Assembly: GCF_027474845.2 (NCBI RefSeq)
Contig: NZ_CP107031.2
Span: 3,549,001-3,613,000 of the forward strand
Length of the DNA: 64,000 nucleotides
Origin: Maribacter aestuarii
GTDB taxonomy: Bacteria > Bacteroidota > Bacteroidia > Flavobacteriales > Flavobacteriaceae
Direction: 5' to 3'
Below the pieces are notes generated by a model. The model had not been told where the DNA came from. It worked only from the letters and a program-made list of their open reading frames with translations, and did not search any database. Shown in pieces: positions 9,022 through 18,095 of this stretch. How positions within the stretch are numbered: position 1 is the stretch's first letter; each line of letters opens with the position of its first letter. The position numbers and the translations under genes were made by a program.

Positions 9022-9474
9022 AGGTCCTAGGCGCTGATTGTATCTTCTTTGGAAGAAAATAAAGTAATTGTAAAGCTTATAATTAACGTCATAACCATAA
9101 TCAATATCCGGTTGGTAATCTATTTGCATTTGATACAAATTTGGGTCATAAACGGTTGGAAGCATGGCACGTTGATTCCAGTTGAGTACCAGAAGCTTGT
9201 TTCGGTTCTCCAAAAAGGTTTGGGAGTAGTAGCCCTCAGGCCTGGCAATTGACTTTAACCAGGTGTAAAATCCTGGTTCTATGATAATTATTCGATACTC
9301 AACTTCATCGTTGACGATTTCTACACTATCGTCTTCTACCGCAGCAAAAGCCTGTTTTTCCTCATCAGTGATTGATAGTGCCTCTTTTGAACTACCGCAA
9401 TTGGCCATTACTAGAATCCCGATTACGATTCCTGAAAAGGACATTAATTTTTTAATTATTCTATTCTTTTTCAT
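9004..9474 (-). CDS. DUF6146 family lipoprotein
   Basis: A 156-residue lipoprotein beginning MKKNRIIKKLM, with a hydrophobic core and lipobox VMANC near residue 26. The mature part contains tyrosine-rich blocks such as PEGYYSQTFLENRN and NYFIFFQRRYNQRLGPF, typical of DUF6146, a Bacteroidota family without known function. A longer frame starts at 9498, but its first residues are read from the terminator hairpin of the upstream DUF937 gene, so the internal ATG at 9474 is preferred. Confidence 0.75.
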   Translation of the reverse strand: MKKNRIIKKLMSFSGIVIGILVMANCGSSKEALSITDEEKQAFAAVEDDSVEIVNDEVEYRIIIIEPGFYTWLKSIARPEGYYSQTFLENRNKLLVLNWNQRAMLPTVYDPNLYQMQIDYQPDIDYGYDVNYKLYNYFIFFQRRYNQRLGPFVPRI

Positions 9475-9485
9475 AAGGTTAAGAT

Positions 9486-9520
9486 ACAAAAAACCCATCC
9501 AGCTAGTGTTGAATGGGTTT
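9486..9520 (-). terminator. Terminator after the serC-serA-DUF937 unit
   Basis: The 8-bp stem AAACCCAT/ATGGGTTT (9513-9520 with 9491-9498, 14-base loop) runs into a T-rich tail on the minus strand. It sits 22 bases beyond the DUF937 stop. Confidence 0.7.
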
Positions 9521-9541
9521 GTTAAATTATGTTAAGTAAAA

Positions 9542-10174
9542 TTACTTACCGAAAAGTCCGCCTAGCAGTCCGCCTAAACCTCCCTTTTTCTTGTTGCTTC
9601 CCATAACCATTCCGGCTACATCGTCCAAAATACTCCCATCACCATCTGCATCTAACAAAGTGGTTATTAAGCTCTGATTTTCTTGAGGTTGCCCTCCCAA
9701 CATACTGCCAAGTAAAGCGTTCATGTCATTAGAATCGTTTATTCTAGCTTGTGAGGTCTGTTTTCCAATAAACCCCATGACGATAGGAGCCGCAATCTTT
9801 AGTATTTGAGCTATAGAGCCAGTATCCAAACCAGATTTTTGACTCAACGCATTTTCTACCTGTGGTTGTTTATTACCAAATACGTGCCCCAAAATTCCAG
9901 CACCATCTTGCATAACGGATTCGTCTACACCTCCGCCAAAAAGACCACCGAGGTCGTTTAAGATACTTCCATCATGTTTGTTAGAAAGTGCACTCATGAG
10001 TCCTTGAGCTCCCTGGGGCGACGAAACGTTTTTCTTCATGGCGCCAAGAAGTAGTGGCATTGCCATGCTCAATACGTCTGCAGTCTTGTTTTCCGGTTGT
10101 CCTGTTTGTCCTGCAACTCCGCTAATTAGTTGTTTGCCCATTGGGCTATTCAATAAATCTAATAATCCTGACAT
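9542..10174 (-). CDS. DUF937 (YidB-like) domain protein
   Basis: A 210-residue protein starting MSGLLDLLNS and made of repeated small helical, glycine- and methionine-rich segments (PLLLGAMKKN, DDVAGMVMGS), as in DUF937/YidB-like proteins. A C-terminal GGLLGGLFGK tail is present, and a DADGDGSILDD segment resembles a calcium-loop-like acidic turn. The molecular function is unknown. The frame extends 15 codons upstream, but the ATG at 10174 has an AAGGAA ribosome-binding-like sequence directly before it and gives the normal family N-terminus. It follows serA by 66 bases. Confidence 0.85.
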   Translation of the reverse strand: MSGLLDLLNSPMGKQLISGVAGQTGQPENKTADVLSMAMPLLLGAMKKNVSSPQGAQGLMSALSNKHDGSILNDLGGLFGGGVDESVMQDGAGILGHVFGNKQPQVENALSQKSGLDTGSIAQILKIAAPIVMGFIGKQTSQARINDSNDMNALLGSMLGGQPQENQSLITTLLDADGDGSILDDVAGMVMGSNKKKGGLGGLLGGLFGK

Positions 10175-10240
10175 TTCCTTTGTTGATTTAGTGTTCAATC
10201 CGTAATGTACGAAAAACACCTATTATTTTATAACCAAAAG

Positions 10241-11191
10241 CTATTTTAATAGCGATACAATTTGGTCTGCGAGCTCTTTACCGATACGGTCTTGAGCTTC
10301 GTTAGTTGCGGCTCCTATATGAGGGGACAACGAAATGTTGGGGTGCATCAAAATCTTTATTTCCGGATTAGGTTCGGATTCATAAACGTCTAGGCCGGCA
10401 AACGATACTTTTCCATCATCAATGGCATCTATTAATGCCACTTCGTCAATAACACCTCCTCTGGCCGCGTTTACAATACCCACGCCGTCTTTCATTTGGT
10501 CCAATTCTTTCTTCCCAATTACATACTCTTTTTGCTCGGGTATATGCAGTGTAATAAAATCAGCCTCTTTCAACAACTCTTCTTTTGATGTGCACTCTAG
10601 CTGAAATTCAAGAGAACGTCCATCAAAAAAAGAAAGGGTAAGTGTACAGGTGTCTAAGGAAGAGTCGTAGTAAATAACATTCATGCCTATTCCTAGGGCT
10701 ATTTTGGCCGTTGCCTGTCCAATCCTGCCAAAACCTATTATTCCGAGGGTCTTTCGATTAAGTTCTCTTCCGTTACCGTAGGACTTTTTTAATTGCTTGA
10801 ACTTACTATCACCCTCCAGCGGCATATTTCTATTGGCATCGTGCAGAAATCGGACACCGCCGAACAAATGCGCGAAAACCAATTCGGCTACGGATTCGGA
10901 TGAAGCCGACGGAGTATTAATAACATGTAAACCTTTTTTCTTGGCATGCGCAACATCTATATTATCCATGCCAACACCTCCACGACCAATCAATTTTAAG
11001 CTGGGACAATTATCAATGACGTCCTTCCTGACTTTAGTAGCGCTTCTAACCAATAAACCAACAATTTGATTTTTATTGATAAAATTCACTAATTGTTCTT
11101 GTGCGACCTTGGTCGTCACTACTTCAAATCCGGCTTTTTCCAAAGATGTGACTCCAGCAGGGGAGATGCCATCGTTCGCAAGTATCTTCAT
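10241..11191 (-). CDS. serA: D-2-hydroxyacid / 3-phosphoglycerate dehydrogenase
   Basis: A 316-residue NAD-dependent D-2-hydroxyacid dehydrogenase without an ACT domain. The nucleotide fold has GIIGFGRIGQATAK near residue 152. The catalytic Arg lies in NAARGGVIDE, the Glu in YESEPNPE, and the His in LSPHIGAATNEA. It lies two bases after serC, which supports 3-phosphoglycerate oxidation, the first step of serine synthesis. The short form lacks the C-terminal regulatory domain, so feedback control by serine through ACT binding is not expected. The serA name rests mainly on this context. Confidence 0.87.
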   Translation of the reverse strand: MKILANDGISPAGVTSLEKAGFEVVTTKVAQEQLVNFINKNQIVGLLVRSATKVRKDVIDNCPSLKLIGRGGVGMDNIDVAHAKKKGLHVINTPSASSESVAELVFAHLFGGVRFLHDANRNMPLEGDSKFKQLKKSYGNGRELNRKTLGIIGFGRIGQATAKIALGIGMNVIYYDSSLDTCTLTLSFFDGRSLEFQLECTSKEELLKEADFITLHIPEQKEYVIGKKELDQMKDGVGIVNAARGGVIDEVALIDAIDDGKVSFAGLDVYESEPNPEIKILMHPNISLSPHIGAATNEAQDRIGKELADQIVSLLK

Positions 11192-11193
11192 AA

Positions 11194-12258
11194 TTATCCT
11201 TTGCGCTCCATTTCACTCATAACATCTACCAATACGCCAACGCTTTCTAATGAAAGGGCATTGTACATACTAGCGCGATATCCTCCAACGGAGCGGTGTC
11301 CATTTAGACCATTAATTCCGGCGTCCAGAAGCATCTTTTCAAAGGGCTCTTTGAGCGCGTCATCCGTTAAATTGAAGGTAGCGTTCATAAGCGAGCGGTC
11401 ATCTTTATTCGCGTATCCTTCAAAAACAGGATTTAAATCTATTTCTGAATAAAGCAATCGTGCCTTTTTTTCGTTTTCCTCCTCTATCGTAGCAATTCCA
11501 CCTAAATTTTTCAACCATTCCAAGGTTAGCATAGAAGTGTATACAGGAAAAACTGCCGGTGTATTGAACATGCTATCCTTACTAATATGTACCTGATAAT
11601 CTAACATGGATGGTATTTTCCTGGACACTTTCCCCAATATATCCTCTTTTACAACTACCAGGGTAGTCCCTGCGGGACCCATATTTTTCTGCGCGCCGGC
11701 ATATATTAAGTCAAACTGGGAAAAATCAAGAGTTCTGGAAAATATATCTGAGCTCATGTCACAAACCAAAGGTGCATCGGTTTGTGGGAATTTCTTTAAT
11801 TGCGTACCAAAAATTGTATTGTTTGAAGTTAAATGTAGGTAGTCCAATCCCGACGGAACCGTGTAGCCCTTGGGGATATAGTTGAAATTCTCATCCTTAG
11901 AAGAACCCACTTCAATTACCTCGCCGAATAATTTTGCCTCTTTGATGGCCTTGTCACTCCATGTTCCAGTGTTCAGATATCCTGCTTTTGTCTCCAACAG
12001 ATTATAGGCCACCATCAAAAATTCTAAACTTGCGCCACCATGCAGAAACAAAGCCTTATAGCCTTTGCCGTCCAAATCCAAAAGTTCCAATGCTAAAGAC
12101 CGGGCTTTTTCCATTACGGCAACAAAATCTTTGCTGCGATGCGATATTTCTATTAGGGAAAGTCCAGAGCCATTGAAGTCCATAACCGCTTCGGAGGCCT
12201 TCAAAAGCACTTCTTTTGGTAATATACAGGGTCCTGCACTAAAATTATGTTTCTTCAT
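11194..12258 (-). CDS. serC: Phosphoserine aminotransferase SerC
   Basis: A 354-residue PLP-dependent class V aminotransferase converting 3-phosphohydroxypyruvate to phosphoserine. The N-terminus has the family motif NFSAGPCILP, and the substrate-binding region is LFLHGGASLEFLMV. The PLP lysine is in IYAGAQKNMGPAGTT, and the C-terminal arginines are in INGLNGHRSVGGYRASMYNA. It leads the serC-serA pair with a two-base gap. An acyl-CoA reductase gene of the same strand ends 89 bases upstream. Length and active site are complete. Confidence 0.96.
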   Translation of the reverse strand: MKKHNFSAGPCILPKEVLLKASEAVMDFNGSGLSLIEISHRSKDFVAVMEKARSLALELLDLDGKGYKALFLHGGASLEFLMVAYNLLETKAGYLNTGTWSDKAIKEAKLFGEVIEVGSSKDENFNYIPKGYTVPSGLDYLHLTSNNTIFGTQLKKFPQTDAPLVCDMSSDIFSRTLDFSQFDLIYAGAQKNMGPAGTTLVVVKEDILGKVSRKIPSMLDYQVHISKDSMFNTPAVFPVYTSMLTLEWLKNLGGIATIEEENEKKARLLYSEIDLNPVFEGYANKDDRSLMNATFNLTDDALKEPFEKMLLDAGINGLNGHRSVGGYRASMYNALSLESVGVLVDVMSEMERKG

Positions 12259-12347
12259 GTTCGTGCTAAAATTTAATCGTTGCTTATTGTTTTAATATGG
12301 CTCGTAAAGATCATGATTTCTTGTGGAAAAACGACTTAGGAATACTT

Positions 12348-13418
12348 TTAATTATGGGATGTTTTTAACAGGAATTCAACAGTGTCAATACCATCCGCAT
12401 AATCATTAAGTGCTGGTTTTTGCGTTTCCCCAAAGGATATCTCATCTGAAGTTACGCCGCTACCCACTATGCATTGAATCTGCTCTTTGTCGTTAGCTAA
12501 CCTTTGCTTTAAGGTAGTTAGATCATCATAATGTTCATAAAATAGGGAAGCAATCGGGGAGGGGTAGCTGCTATCTTTTTTAAGCATTAGAAAACCATTG
12601 TCTAGAATTTCGAATTCACTCATTAAGTAGACCGCTTTATTGTAGTCATAATTATTTGCGTATTTTTTCAAGTTGACGATGTCCTTGTAATCGTAAATAG
12701 CGGAATAGAAATAATCAAAATTGTAGTCTGTTGGCACAAATAATTTGGAAACACTTCTACAGCCCAATCCGTAATACCTAAAGATGTCTTCTCCCAAGGC
12801 CTTTAGTTCGGCCTGGGTCTCTTTTCCGTGCAATACTGCAACCGAATTTCTGTTTTTTCGAATGATATTCGGTTTTTTACCAAAGTAATATTCAAAGTAA
12901 CGCGCCGTATTATTACTTCCAGTGGCTATGACCGCATCAAAATCAACCATTCTCTCCTTAGTAAACTCAATAGTGTTTTCCAGTTGTGGTTCAACATATT
13001 TAAGGTAAGATGCAAGTAAGGGCAATAATAGCCTGTCATTACTGGATAATTTTACCAGGGCCTTGTTCCCCGTAATCACTACAACCAGTAAATCGTGAAA
13101 GCCTACCAAAGGAATGTTTCCGGCCATGATCAAAGCGACCGTTTTGGGAGTATTTTTTTCTAAGTCATAAGGGGATAACCAAAATTCTAAATTTTTATTA
13201 GTCAGAATCCCTGACCATTGTCGAAAGGAATAAATGATGTTTTCTTCGGTAAACCAACCGTTGTAATGGTGTGCTTTCCCTACTACTTCTTGAAATTTTC
13301 CAATCCAATTATCGTTAGTTGTCTCGGGAACCTCTTGTTTTGTGATAAAATCGCAAAATTGGCCTAGGAATTCCCCAAGTTTAACAAAAGCTTGAACGTT
13401 ACGATTATGCTGGGTCAT
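12348..13418 (-). CDS. Acyl-CoA reductase (LuxC-like)
   Basis: A 356-residue LuxC-family protein of the aldehyde dehydrogenase superfamily, which reduces acyl-CoA or acyl thioesters to aldehydes. The catalytic cysteine is in YYGLGCRSVSKLFVP. The GNIPLVGFHDLLVV segment and the VIATGSNNTARYFEYYF segment are characteristic. The longest frame begins at a TTG at 13445, but the ATG at 13418 (MTQHNRNVQAF) gives a normal N-terminus and leaves the divergent ferredoxin promoter partly outside the gene. The product's pathway in flavobacteria is not established. No lux genes are nearby. Confidence 0.85.
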   Translation of the reverse strand: MTQHNRNVQAFVKLGEFLGQFCDFITKQEVPETTNDNWIGKFQEVVGKAHHYNGWFTEENIIYSFRQWSGILTNKNLEFWLSPYDLEKNTPKTVALIMAGNIPLVGFHDLLVVVITGNKALVKLSSNDRLLLPLLASYLKYVEPQLENTIEFTKERMVDFDAVIATGSNNTARYFEYYFGKKPNIIRKNRNSVAVLHGKETQAELKALGEDIFRYYGLGCRSVSKLFVPTDYNFDYFYSAIYDYKDIVNLKKYANNYDYNKAVYLMSEFEILDNGFLMLKKDSSYPSPIASLFYEHYDDLTTLKQRLANDKEQIQCIVGSGVTSDEISFGETQKPALNDYADGIDTVEFLLKTSHN

Positions 13419-13422
13419 TATA

Positions 13423-13454
13423 TTTGTAAAAGGTACTATTAGCAATTACCTTTG
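13423..13454 (+). promoter_or_regulatory. Bacteroidota promoter for the ferredoxin gene
   Basis: TTTG at 13423-13426, a 20-bp spacer and TACCTTTG at 13447-13454 (exact TANNTTTG) predict a transcript start near 13461. It lies in the divergent acyl-CoA reductase/ferredoxin gap. Confidence 0.7.
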
Positions 13455-13467
13455 TGCAAAAATAAGC

Positions 13468-13488
13468 ATGCCGAAACGTTTTAGGCAT
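13468..13488. promoter_or_regulatory. Imperfect palindrome downstream of the ferredoxin promoter
   Basis: The arms ATGCC and GGCAT flank a central AAACGTTT palindrome. The element lies a few bases after the predicted transcript start and could be an operator or a small 5' UTR hairpin. No regulator is identified. Confidence 0.4.
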
Positions 13489-13508
13489 ATTTAAGGAAAA
13501 AGAAAATT

Positions 13509-13862
13509 ATGGCGATTATTATAACCGACGAATGTATCAATTGCGGCGCTTGTGAGCCGGAGTGCCCTAATACTGCAATTTATGAAGGCGCCGATGAGTG
13601 GCGTTATAGCGATGGGACTTCGTTGAGTGGAGAGGTTGTATTACCGGACGGGAAAGCAGTGGATGCCGACGAAGTACAGGAGCCCATAAGCGATGAAGTT
13701 TATTATATTGCCCCGGACAAGTGTACGGAATGTATGGGATTCCATGAGGAGCCGCAATGTGCCGCGGTGTGTCCAGTAGATTGTTGTGTGCCTGATGATG
13801 ACCATGTGGAATCTGAGGAAGTATTACTAGCGAAACAACGCTTTATGCATCCTGATGAGTAA
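13509..13862 (+). CDS. 4Fe-4S dicluster ferredoxin
   Basis: A 117-residue soluble ferredoxin with two 4Fe-4S sites. The first cysteine set is [16 protein letters not shown] (residues 9-24). The second is [21 protein letters not shown], with an inserted loop between the second and third cysteines, as in the YfhL-like/dicluster type. A long acidic stretch separates the two clusters. It probably carries electrons for cytoplasmic reductive reactions. The redox partner is unknown, although the divergent acyl-CoA reductase gene shares the control region. A terminator follows the gene. Confidence 0.93.
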   Translation: MAIIITDECINCGACEPECPNTAIYEGADEWRYSDGTSLSGEVVLPDGKAVDADEVQEPISDEVYYIAPDKCTECMGFHEEPQCAAVCPVDCCVPDDDHVESEEVLLAKQRFMHPDE

Positions 13863-13886
13863 AGAACTAAAATTTAATCCATGAAG

Positions 13887-13914
13887 CCCTAACTGTTATA
13901 GTTAGGGTTTTTTA
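13887..13914 (+). terminator. Terminator after the ferredoxin gene
   Basis: A 7-bp stem CCCTAAC/GTTAGGG (13887-13893 with 13901-13907) is followed by a T-rich tract. It stops ferredoxin transcription before the convergent methyltransferase gene. Confidence 0.82.
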
Positions 13915-13940
13915 TTGAATAAAATCTTTGAAATAAAATT

Positions 13941-14684
13941 TTATTTCAAAGTACATACGAGCAAATAGGTATCAAAAGCATAGGTCTTTCGGTCTATTTT
14001 TTCGTTTATAATGAAGCCTAACTTCGTCAAAAGGCATTCTAACGCTTCAAAATAAAATGACCTAAACAAAGTGCTATCGCTTCCTAAAAAAATTTTGTCT
14101 TTTTGAAGGAGCTGATAATAATTAGCCGTCCAATTGATTAAACTTTCATTACTTTCCTTCTTTATCACCCACTCCGATTCTCTCAGATACCTTCGCTCTT
14201 TAACCGTGCTCTTATGTTTTACGTACCTATTTGAAGCTACATAGGGTAAAAAGCGCTCCGCATCGATGAAATCAAAAATCAATACCCCATTCTCCTCTAA
14301 GGTGGCTTGGACACATTTTAAGGTTTGAAGAAAATCATCATCCGTGAGTAAGTAGCTTGTGGATCTTCCGGTAATAAGTATGGCATCAAATCTTTGGGAA
14401 GCACTAAAATTTCTCATATCACCCTGAAAAAAATTAAGTTCAGCTTGCTTTTCCTTGGCAATCTGTAACATGGCATCGCTATAATCCATTCCCGTATAAG
14501 TTCCAAAATCAACTGAAAAAGAACCAGCTAAATTTCCCGTTCCACAGGCGATTTCTAAAATTTTTGATGCATTGTATTTTTTGCAAATTGTGGAATAGAG
14601 GTCATATTCTGCACTATAGTCTATAAAACCCTGATAGATTTCATCATAGACTTTCGCCATTTTAACGCCATATAAATTACTCAT
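13941..14684 (-). CDS. Class I SAM-dependent methyltransferase
   Basis: A 247-residue Rossmann-fold methyltransferase. The SAM-binding glycine motif is ILEIACGTGNLAGSF near residue 43, the acidic ribose-binding position follows in YTGMDYSDAML, and motif II-like RFDAILITGRSTSYLL is near residue 100. The C-terminal beta sheet is typical of small-molecule methyltransferases. The substrate is unknown and no neighbouring gene suggests one. It is transcribed separately from the TonB receptor upstream because a strong terminator lies between them. Confidence 0.87.
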   Translation of the reverse strand: MSNLYGVKMAKVYDEIYQGFIDYSAEYDLYSTICKKYNASKILEIACGTGNLAGSFSVDFGTYTGMDYSDAMLQIAKEKQAELNFFQGDMRNFSASQRFDAILITGRSTSYLLTDDDFLQTLKCVQATLEENGVLIFDFIDAERFLPYVASNRYVKHKSTVKERRYLRESEWVIKKESNESLINWTANYYQLLQKDKIFLGSDSTLFRSFYFEALECLLTKLGFIINEKIDRKTYAFDTYLLVCTLK

Positions 14685-14693
14685 AACAATAAA

Positions 14694-14726
14694 TAAAAAA
14701 AGCTACCTAAATGTAGGTAGCTTTTT
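14694..14726 (-). terminator. Terminator after the large TonB receptor gene
   Basis: A 9-bp stem (14701-14709 with 14714-14722, four-base loop) built on AGCTACCTA/TAGGTAGCT has A-runs and T-runs on both sides, so it could work in both directions. On the minus strand it ends the receptor transcript. Confidence 0.85.
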
Positions 14727-14746
14727 AATAGTATATAACAGTTTAA

Positions 14747-17596
14747 TTAAAACTTATAGTTCAAAGAAAGATTGAACATAGCTCCTAATTGACTGAAATG
14801 ATAACCATCATAGGTCATTTGAGAGTAACGCTGATTGAAAGTAATAAGATTAGACTGATTTTGCGTCTGTGCTGCATCGGCTAAAATAGCATCACCTGCG
14901 GCATTCTCCGATTTGAAGCTCCACTCAGGCAGAACATCAAATATGTTATTAATGTTCAATGCAATTGTAAATTTATCCGTAGCACTATAATTTATCCCAA
15001 GATCCGTTACGACTTTTGGTGTGAATTCAGTTCTAAGATTGAACACTCCGTTGGCATCGGTACTTAAACCCTGTTGAAAAAATGTGGTCTTACCGAAATA
15101 AGTGTTGTTCAATGAAAAACCAAATTTATTGATGTCATAGTTAGCACCTAAAATCCATTTGGTAACAGGACGTGAAGTAAAGAATAAAGCTTCTTGAGTT
15201 TGATTCACTACAGATTGTCCCGCTTGCTCCACCAATGTTGGATTGTTTACCTCACCATCACGTTCGTTTTGAATCGTGTAATTTCCTGATAAATTGATAT
15301 CCAAATTACCAGCGCCAATGACTACGTCTTTGTACGCAAGAACTACATCTATACCAGAAGTTTTGGTATCTATCGCGTTGGCGAAGAAACTAACATCAGA
15401 TAGGTTGTTACTGGTAAGAATATCATCTAAGGCCGTATTACCCGCAGCAGTTGGTCCTATTTCCGTGCTCAAAACAATACGGTCCTTAACGGCAATATTG
15501 TAGTAATCCAAGGTATAGGTGAACCTGTTATCTATTTTACCACCAAAACCAATGGTGAAGTTGTTGGAAGTTTCAGCATCCAATTGTGGGATTCCCAATA
15601 ATTTAGCCTGTGTAGAAACATTGTTGATCAGACCACCTACTTGGATTCCTTGTCCAGGAATAAAGCTATACTGTGCTTTTTGAGTATATATTTGGTGTAA
15701 GGTAGGAGCCCTGAATCCAGAGGAAATAGACCCTCTTACTGTAAACTCATCGCTCACTTTGTAACGGGAACTAAACTTGTATACAAAAGCATTACCAAAA
15801 TCCGAATAGTTTTCAGTCCTGATGGTACCGCTCAACAAAAATGCATCGGTTACATCGTAATCCAAACTGAAGTAACCCCCAATATTGTAACGGTTGAACT
15901 TACCTGAGTTTTGAGGTGAAGCACCAGCAAATGAATCCGCACCACCACCATCGTATGAAGCTAACTCACCTTCAATTACTTCAAAAGTTTCGGTCCTGAA
16001 CTCAGCACCGATACCGATACTTATTTTATCGGAAAGAAGTCTTGAAATATCAATGTTTCCTACATTATGAGAAAACCTAGTCCCACCCGGATCAAATGAT
16101 TGTTGGCTATTTGCTCTGTATAGCTCGGCGCCTTCAGTAACTTCTCCATCATCGATAACACCGTTATTATTGGCATCTACCCATGTTGAAGGCGAATACA
16201 CCACATTACGGTTGTGCGTTTGGTTTACCTTGTAGGTCTGTAAGTTTCCACCGGTTGTAAAACTGGCATCAATATTCCAATCGTTGATCATGGACTTAAA
16301 GCCAACGGTACCGTTGTAATCGCTTAATAATCCTTCAAATGTTGGTACATATCCGTCATATCCATTTGGAGTATTAGGATTGTTTCCTGGGAAAAAGTCA
16401 GCTAAATAAGGAAAATCTTCCACGGTTCTCCAGTAGGGAGTTCTGTAGTTCGCAAAGCTATTTACAGATTTATATACATAAGCTGCATTACCGTACAGCT
16501 GTGTATTCGGACTCAAATCATAGCCAAAATTAACAGAGAACTTAGCCGCTGCCGTTTCTGGAGAACCATTTATATTCCCAGCGTCAGGGCGCCGACTTAA
16601 AAATTCTTGTACATCGGCAATATCTGCACCAAAATCGCCTGCTTCACCCGCTGCATCAACAGTTCCAGGTCTATTGGCTAAATTTACTTTTGACAAATCT
16701 ACCGTATAGTTAATAAAACCTTGAGCATCACCAATAGCGCTACCGTTGTTCAAAGCGACGCCGAACATTTCACCGTCACCTTCTGAAGTAATACCAGAAC
16801 GTACGGTGACAGAACCGTCGTCAGGACTATCTTTTAAGATGATGTTCATTACACCTGCAATGGCATCGGAACCGTACTGCGCCGAGGCACCATCACGCAA
16901 TATCTCAACTCGCTTGATTGCGTCTGTAGGAATAGCCGAAATATCCGCCCCCGTTTCACCACGTCCCGGAGAGGTTTGGGTATACAATAAGGCACTTAAG
17001 TTTTTACGTTTACCATTAATTAGTATTAATGTTCTACTTGGTCCCATATTACGGATTTCATAAGGGTCAAGAAGCGATGTTGCGTCATTCACAGGAGTCT
17101 GTACCGTATTAAAAGACGGAATCCTATATTGTAAAGCCTTGTCAAATGTGACCTGACCCGTGGATGTCAATTCCTTAACGGATAAAACATCAACAGGTAA
17201 AGGCGTGTCCGTATTACTTCTGGGAGCGGTACGGGAACCTACCACGATAAATTCATCCAGGGCAACTCCTTCTATTAATTGAACGTTAATGGTACTTCTG
17301 CCATTTACAGGCTCTTCACGTGCAGCAAATCCAATATAAGTAAATACCAGTGTTGCACCATCGGAGACCTCAATATTATAATTTCCGTCAAAGTCGGTAG
17401 TAGTACCGTTCGTTGTGCCTTTTTCAACAATGTTTACACCTGCTAAAGCTAATCCTGAGTCATCGGTAACTGTACCGCTTACAGTGGCTTGCAATATCCC
17501 GATTTCCAAGTTTCCATTGGGGTTTGCATAATTGGTTCCGCATACCATTAAAAGTAAGAGCAACGGAAAGAATAGTTTTATGTTCATTTTTTTCAT
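14747..17596 (-). CDS. TonB-dependent receptor with carboxypeptidase-like domain
   Basis: A 949-residue outer-membrane receptor. The signal peptide covers residues 1-24, and a carboxypeptidase-regulatory-like domain (about 35-120, VSGTVTDDSGLALAGVNIVE) is followed by a LDEFIVVGS TonB-box segment. The plug (about 125-255) contains GPSRTLILINGKRKN and VEILRDGASAQYGSDAIAGV. A long beta barrel ends in MFNLSLNYKF with the terminal aromatic residue needed for insertion. No SusD-like partner is adjacent, which argues against a classical polysaccharide locus. The ligand is unknown. The gene is monocistronic with a long non-coding upstream region. Confidence 0.92.
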   Translation of the reverse strand: MKKMNIKLFFPLLLLLMVCGTNYANPNGNLEIGILQATVSGTVTDDSGLALAGVNIVEKGTTNGTTTDFDGNYNIEVSDGATLVFTYIGFAAREEPVNGRSTINVQLIEGVALDEFIVVGSRTAPRSNTDTPLPVDVLSVKELTSTGQVTFDKALQYRIPSFNTVQTPVNDATSLLDPYEIRNMGPSRTLILINGKRKNLSALLYTQTSPGRGETGADISAIPTDAIKRVEILRDGASAQYGSDAIAGVMNIILKDSPDDGSVTVRSGITSEGDGEMFGVALNNGSAIGDAQGFINYTVDLSKVNLANRPGTVDAAGEAGDFGADIADVQEFLSRRPDAGNINGSPETAAAKFSVNFGYDLSPNTQLYGNAAYVYKSVNSFANYRTPYWRTVEDFPYLADFFPGNNPNTPNGYDGYVPTFEGLLSDYNGTVGFKSMINDWNIDASFTTGGNLQTYKVNQTHNRNVVYSPSTWVDANNNGVIDDGEVTEGAELYRANSQQSFDPGGTRFSHNVGNIDISRLLSDKISIGIGAEFRTETFEVIEGELASYDGGGADSFAGASPQNSGKFNRYNIGGYFSLDYDVTDAFLLSGTIRTENYSDFGNAFVYKFSSRYKVSDEFTVRGSISSGFRAPTLHQIYTQKAQYSFIPGQGIQVGGLINNVSTQAKLLGIPQLDAETSNNFTIGFGGKIDNRFTYTLDYYNIAVKDRIVLSTEIGPTAAGNTALDDILTSNNLSDVSFFANAIDTKTSGIDVVLAYKDVVIGAGNLDINLSGNYTIQNERDGEVNNPTLVEQAGQSVVNQTQEALFFTSRPVTKWILGANYDINKFGFSLNNTYFGKTTFFQQGLSTDANGVFNLRTEFTPKVVTDLGINYSATDKFTIALNINNIFDVLPEWSFKSENAAGDAILADAAQTQNQSNLITFNQRYSQMTYDGYHFSQLGAMFNLSLNYKF

Positions 17597-18095
17597 AATG
17601 TTAAATTTGAGTTAGTATTCACTTCTTTTCATTCCAGACCAATCTGTGGAGTTTATCCAAATTCTGGCCCAATGTCCTTGAAGTTTTAACAAGGGGGAAA
17701 TATTAATAATTAAATAGTAAAGTTAGATACGCCTCCATATGAGACATGAAAACGCTATTAGAATTCAATTGACAAATATTACGTCAATTAGGGAGATACG
17801 CATGCTCTGCTTGAGAGTAGGTAAGGATAGTTGACCGGGTAAGAAGGTCTCACGAGAAAAATGCTCCCACATTTTTTAGCCTTAGGGTTTTTTCAACTAT
17901 TTACCTGTGGCTTGGTTTAGCCGTAACAATCAAATATAATCTAAATTTAACACATCCTTAAGATTTATACGGATTAGTATAGGGTTTTTACGAATAGCAA
18001 GGTGATAAATCTATCCATCGCCTTACAGAAGTTTGATTTTATAAAGATGGAATACAGCGGTAAAAACTATATTTGCAGCTTCAAATTATCGAATC
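17597..18095. other. Long intergenic region with a possible structured element
   Basis: This 499-bp region separates the divergent TonB receptor and ychF genes. It contains a self-complementary block at 17791-17868: GGGAG pairs with CTCCC, CAT with ATG inside it, and a CTCT/AGAG hairpin (17805-17817) lies within. I compared it by eye with TPP, SAM, cobalamin, FMN, glycine and lysine riboswitch cores and found no convincing match. It is not a tRNA. It may be a leader structure of the receptor transcript or a small RNA. Confidence 0.4.
18068..18075 (+). promoter_or_regulatory. -7 promoter element of ychF
   Basis: TATATTTG is an exact TANNTTTG match 20 bases before the ychF ATG, giving a very short 5' leader. 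No convincing TTG element is seen at the expected spacing. Confidence 0.55.

Noticed and set aside
17791..17868. A known riboswitch (TPP, SAM, cobalamin or FMN) ahead of the TonB receptor
   Set aside because: Short similarities such as GTGAGA and ACCC exist, but the conserved core order of these classes is not present.
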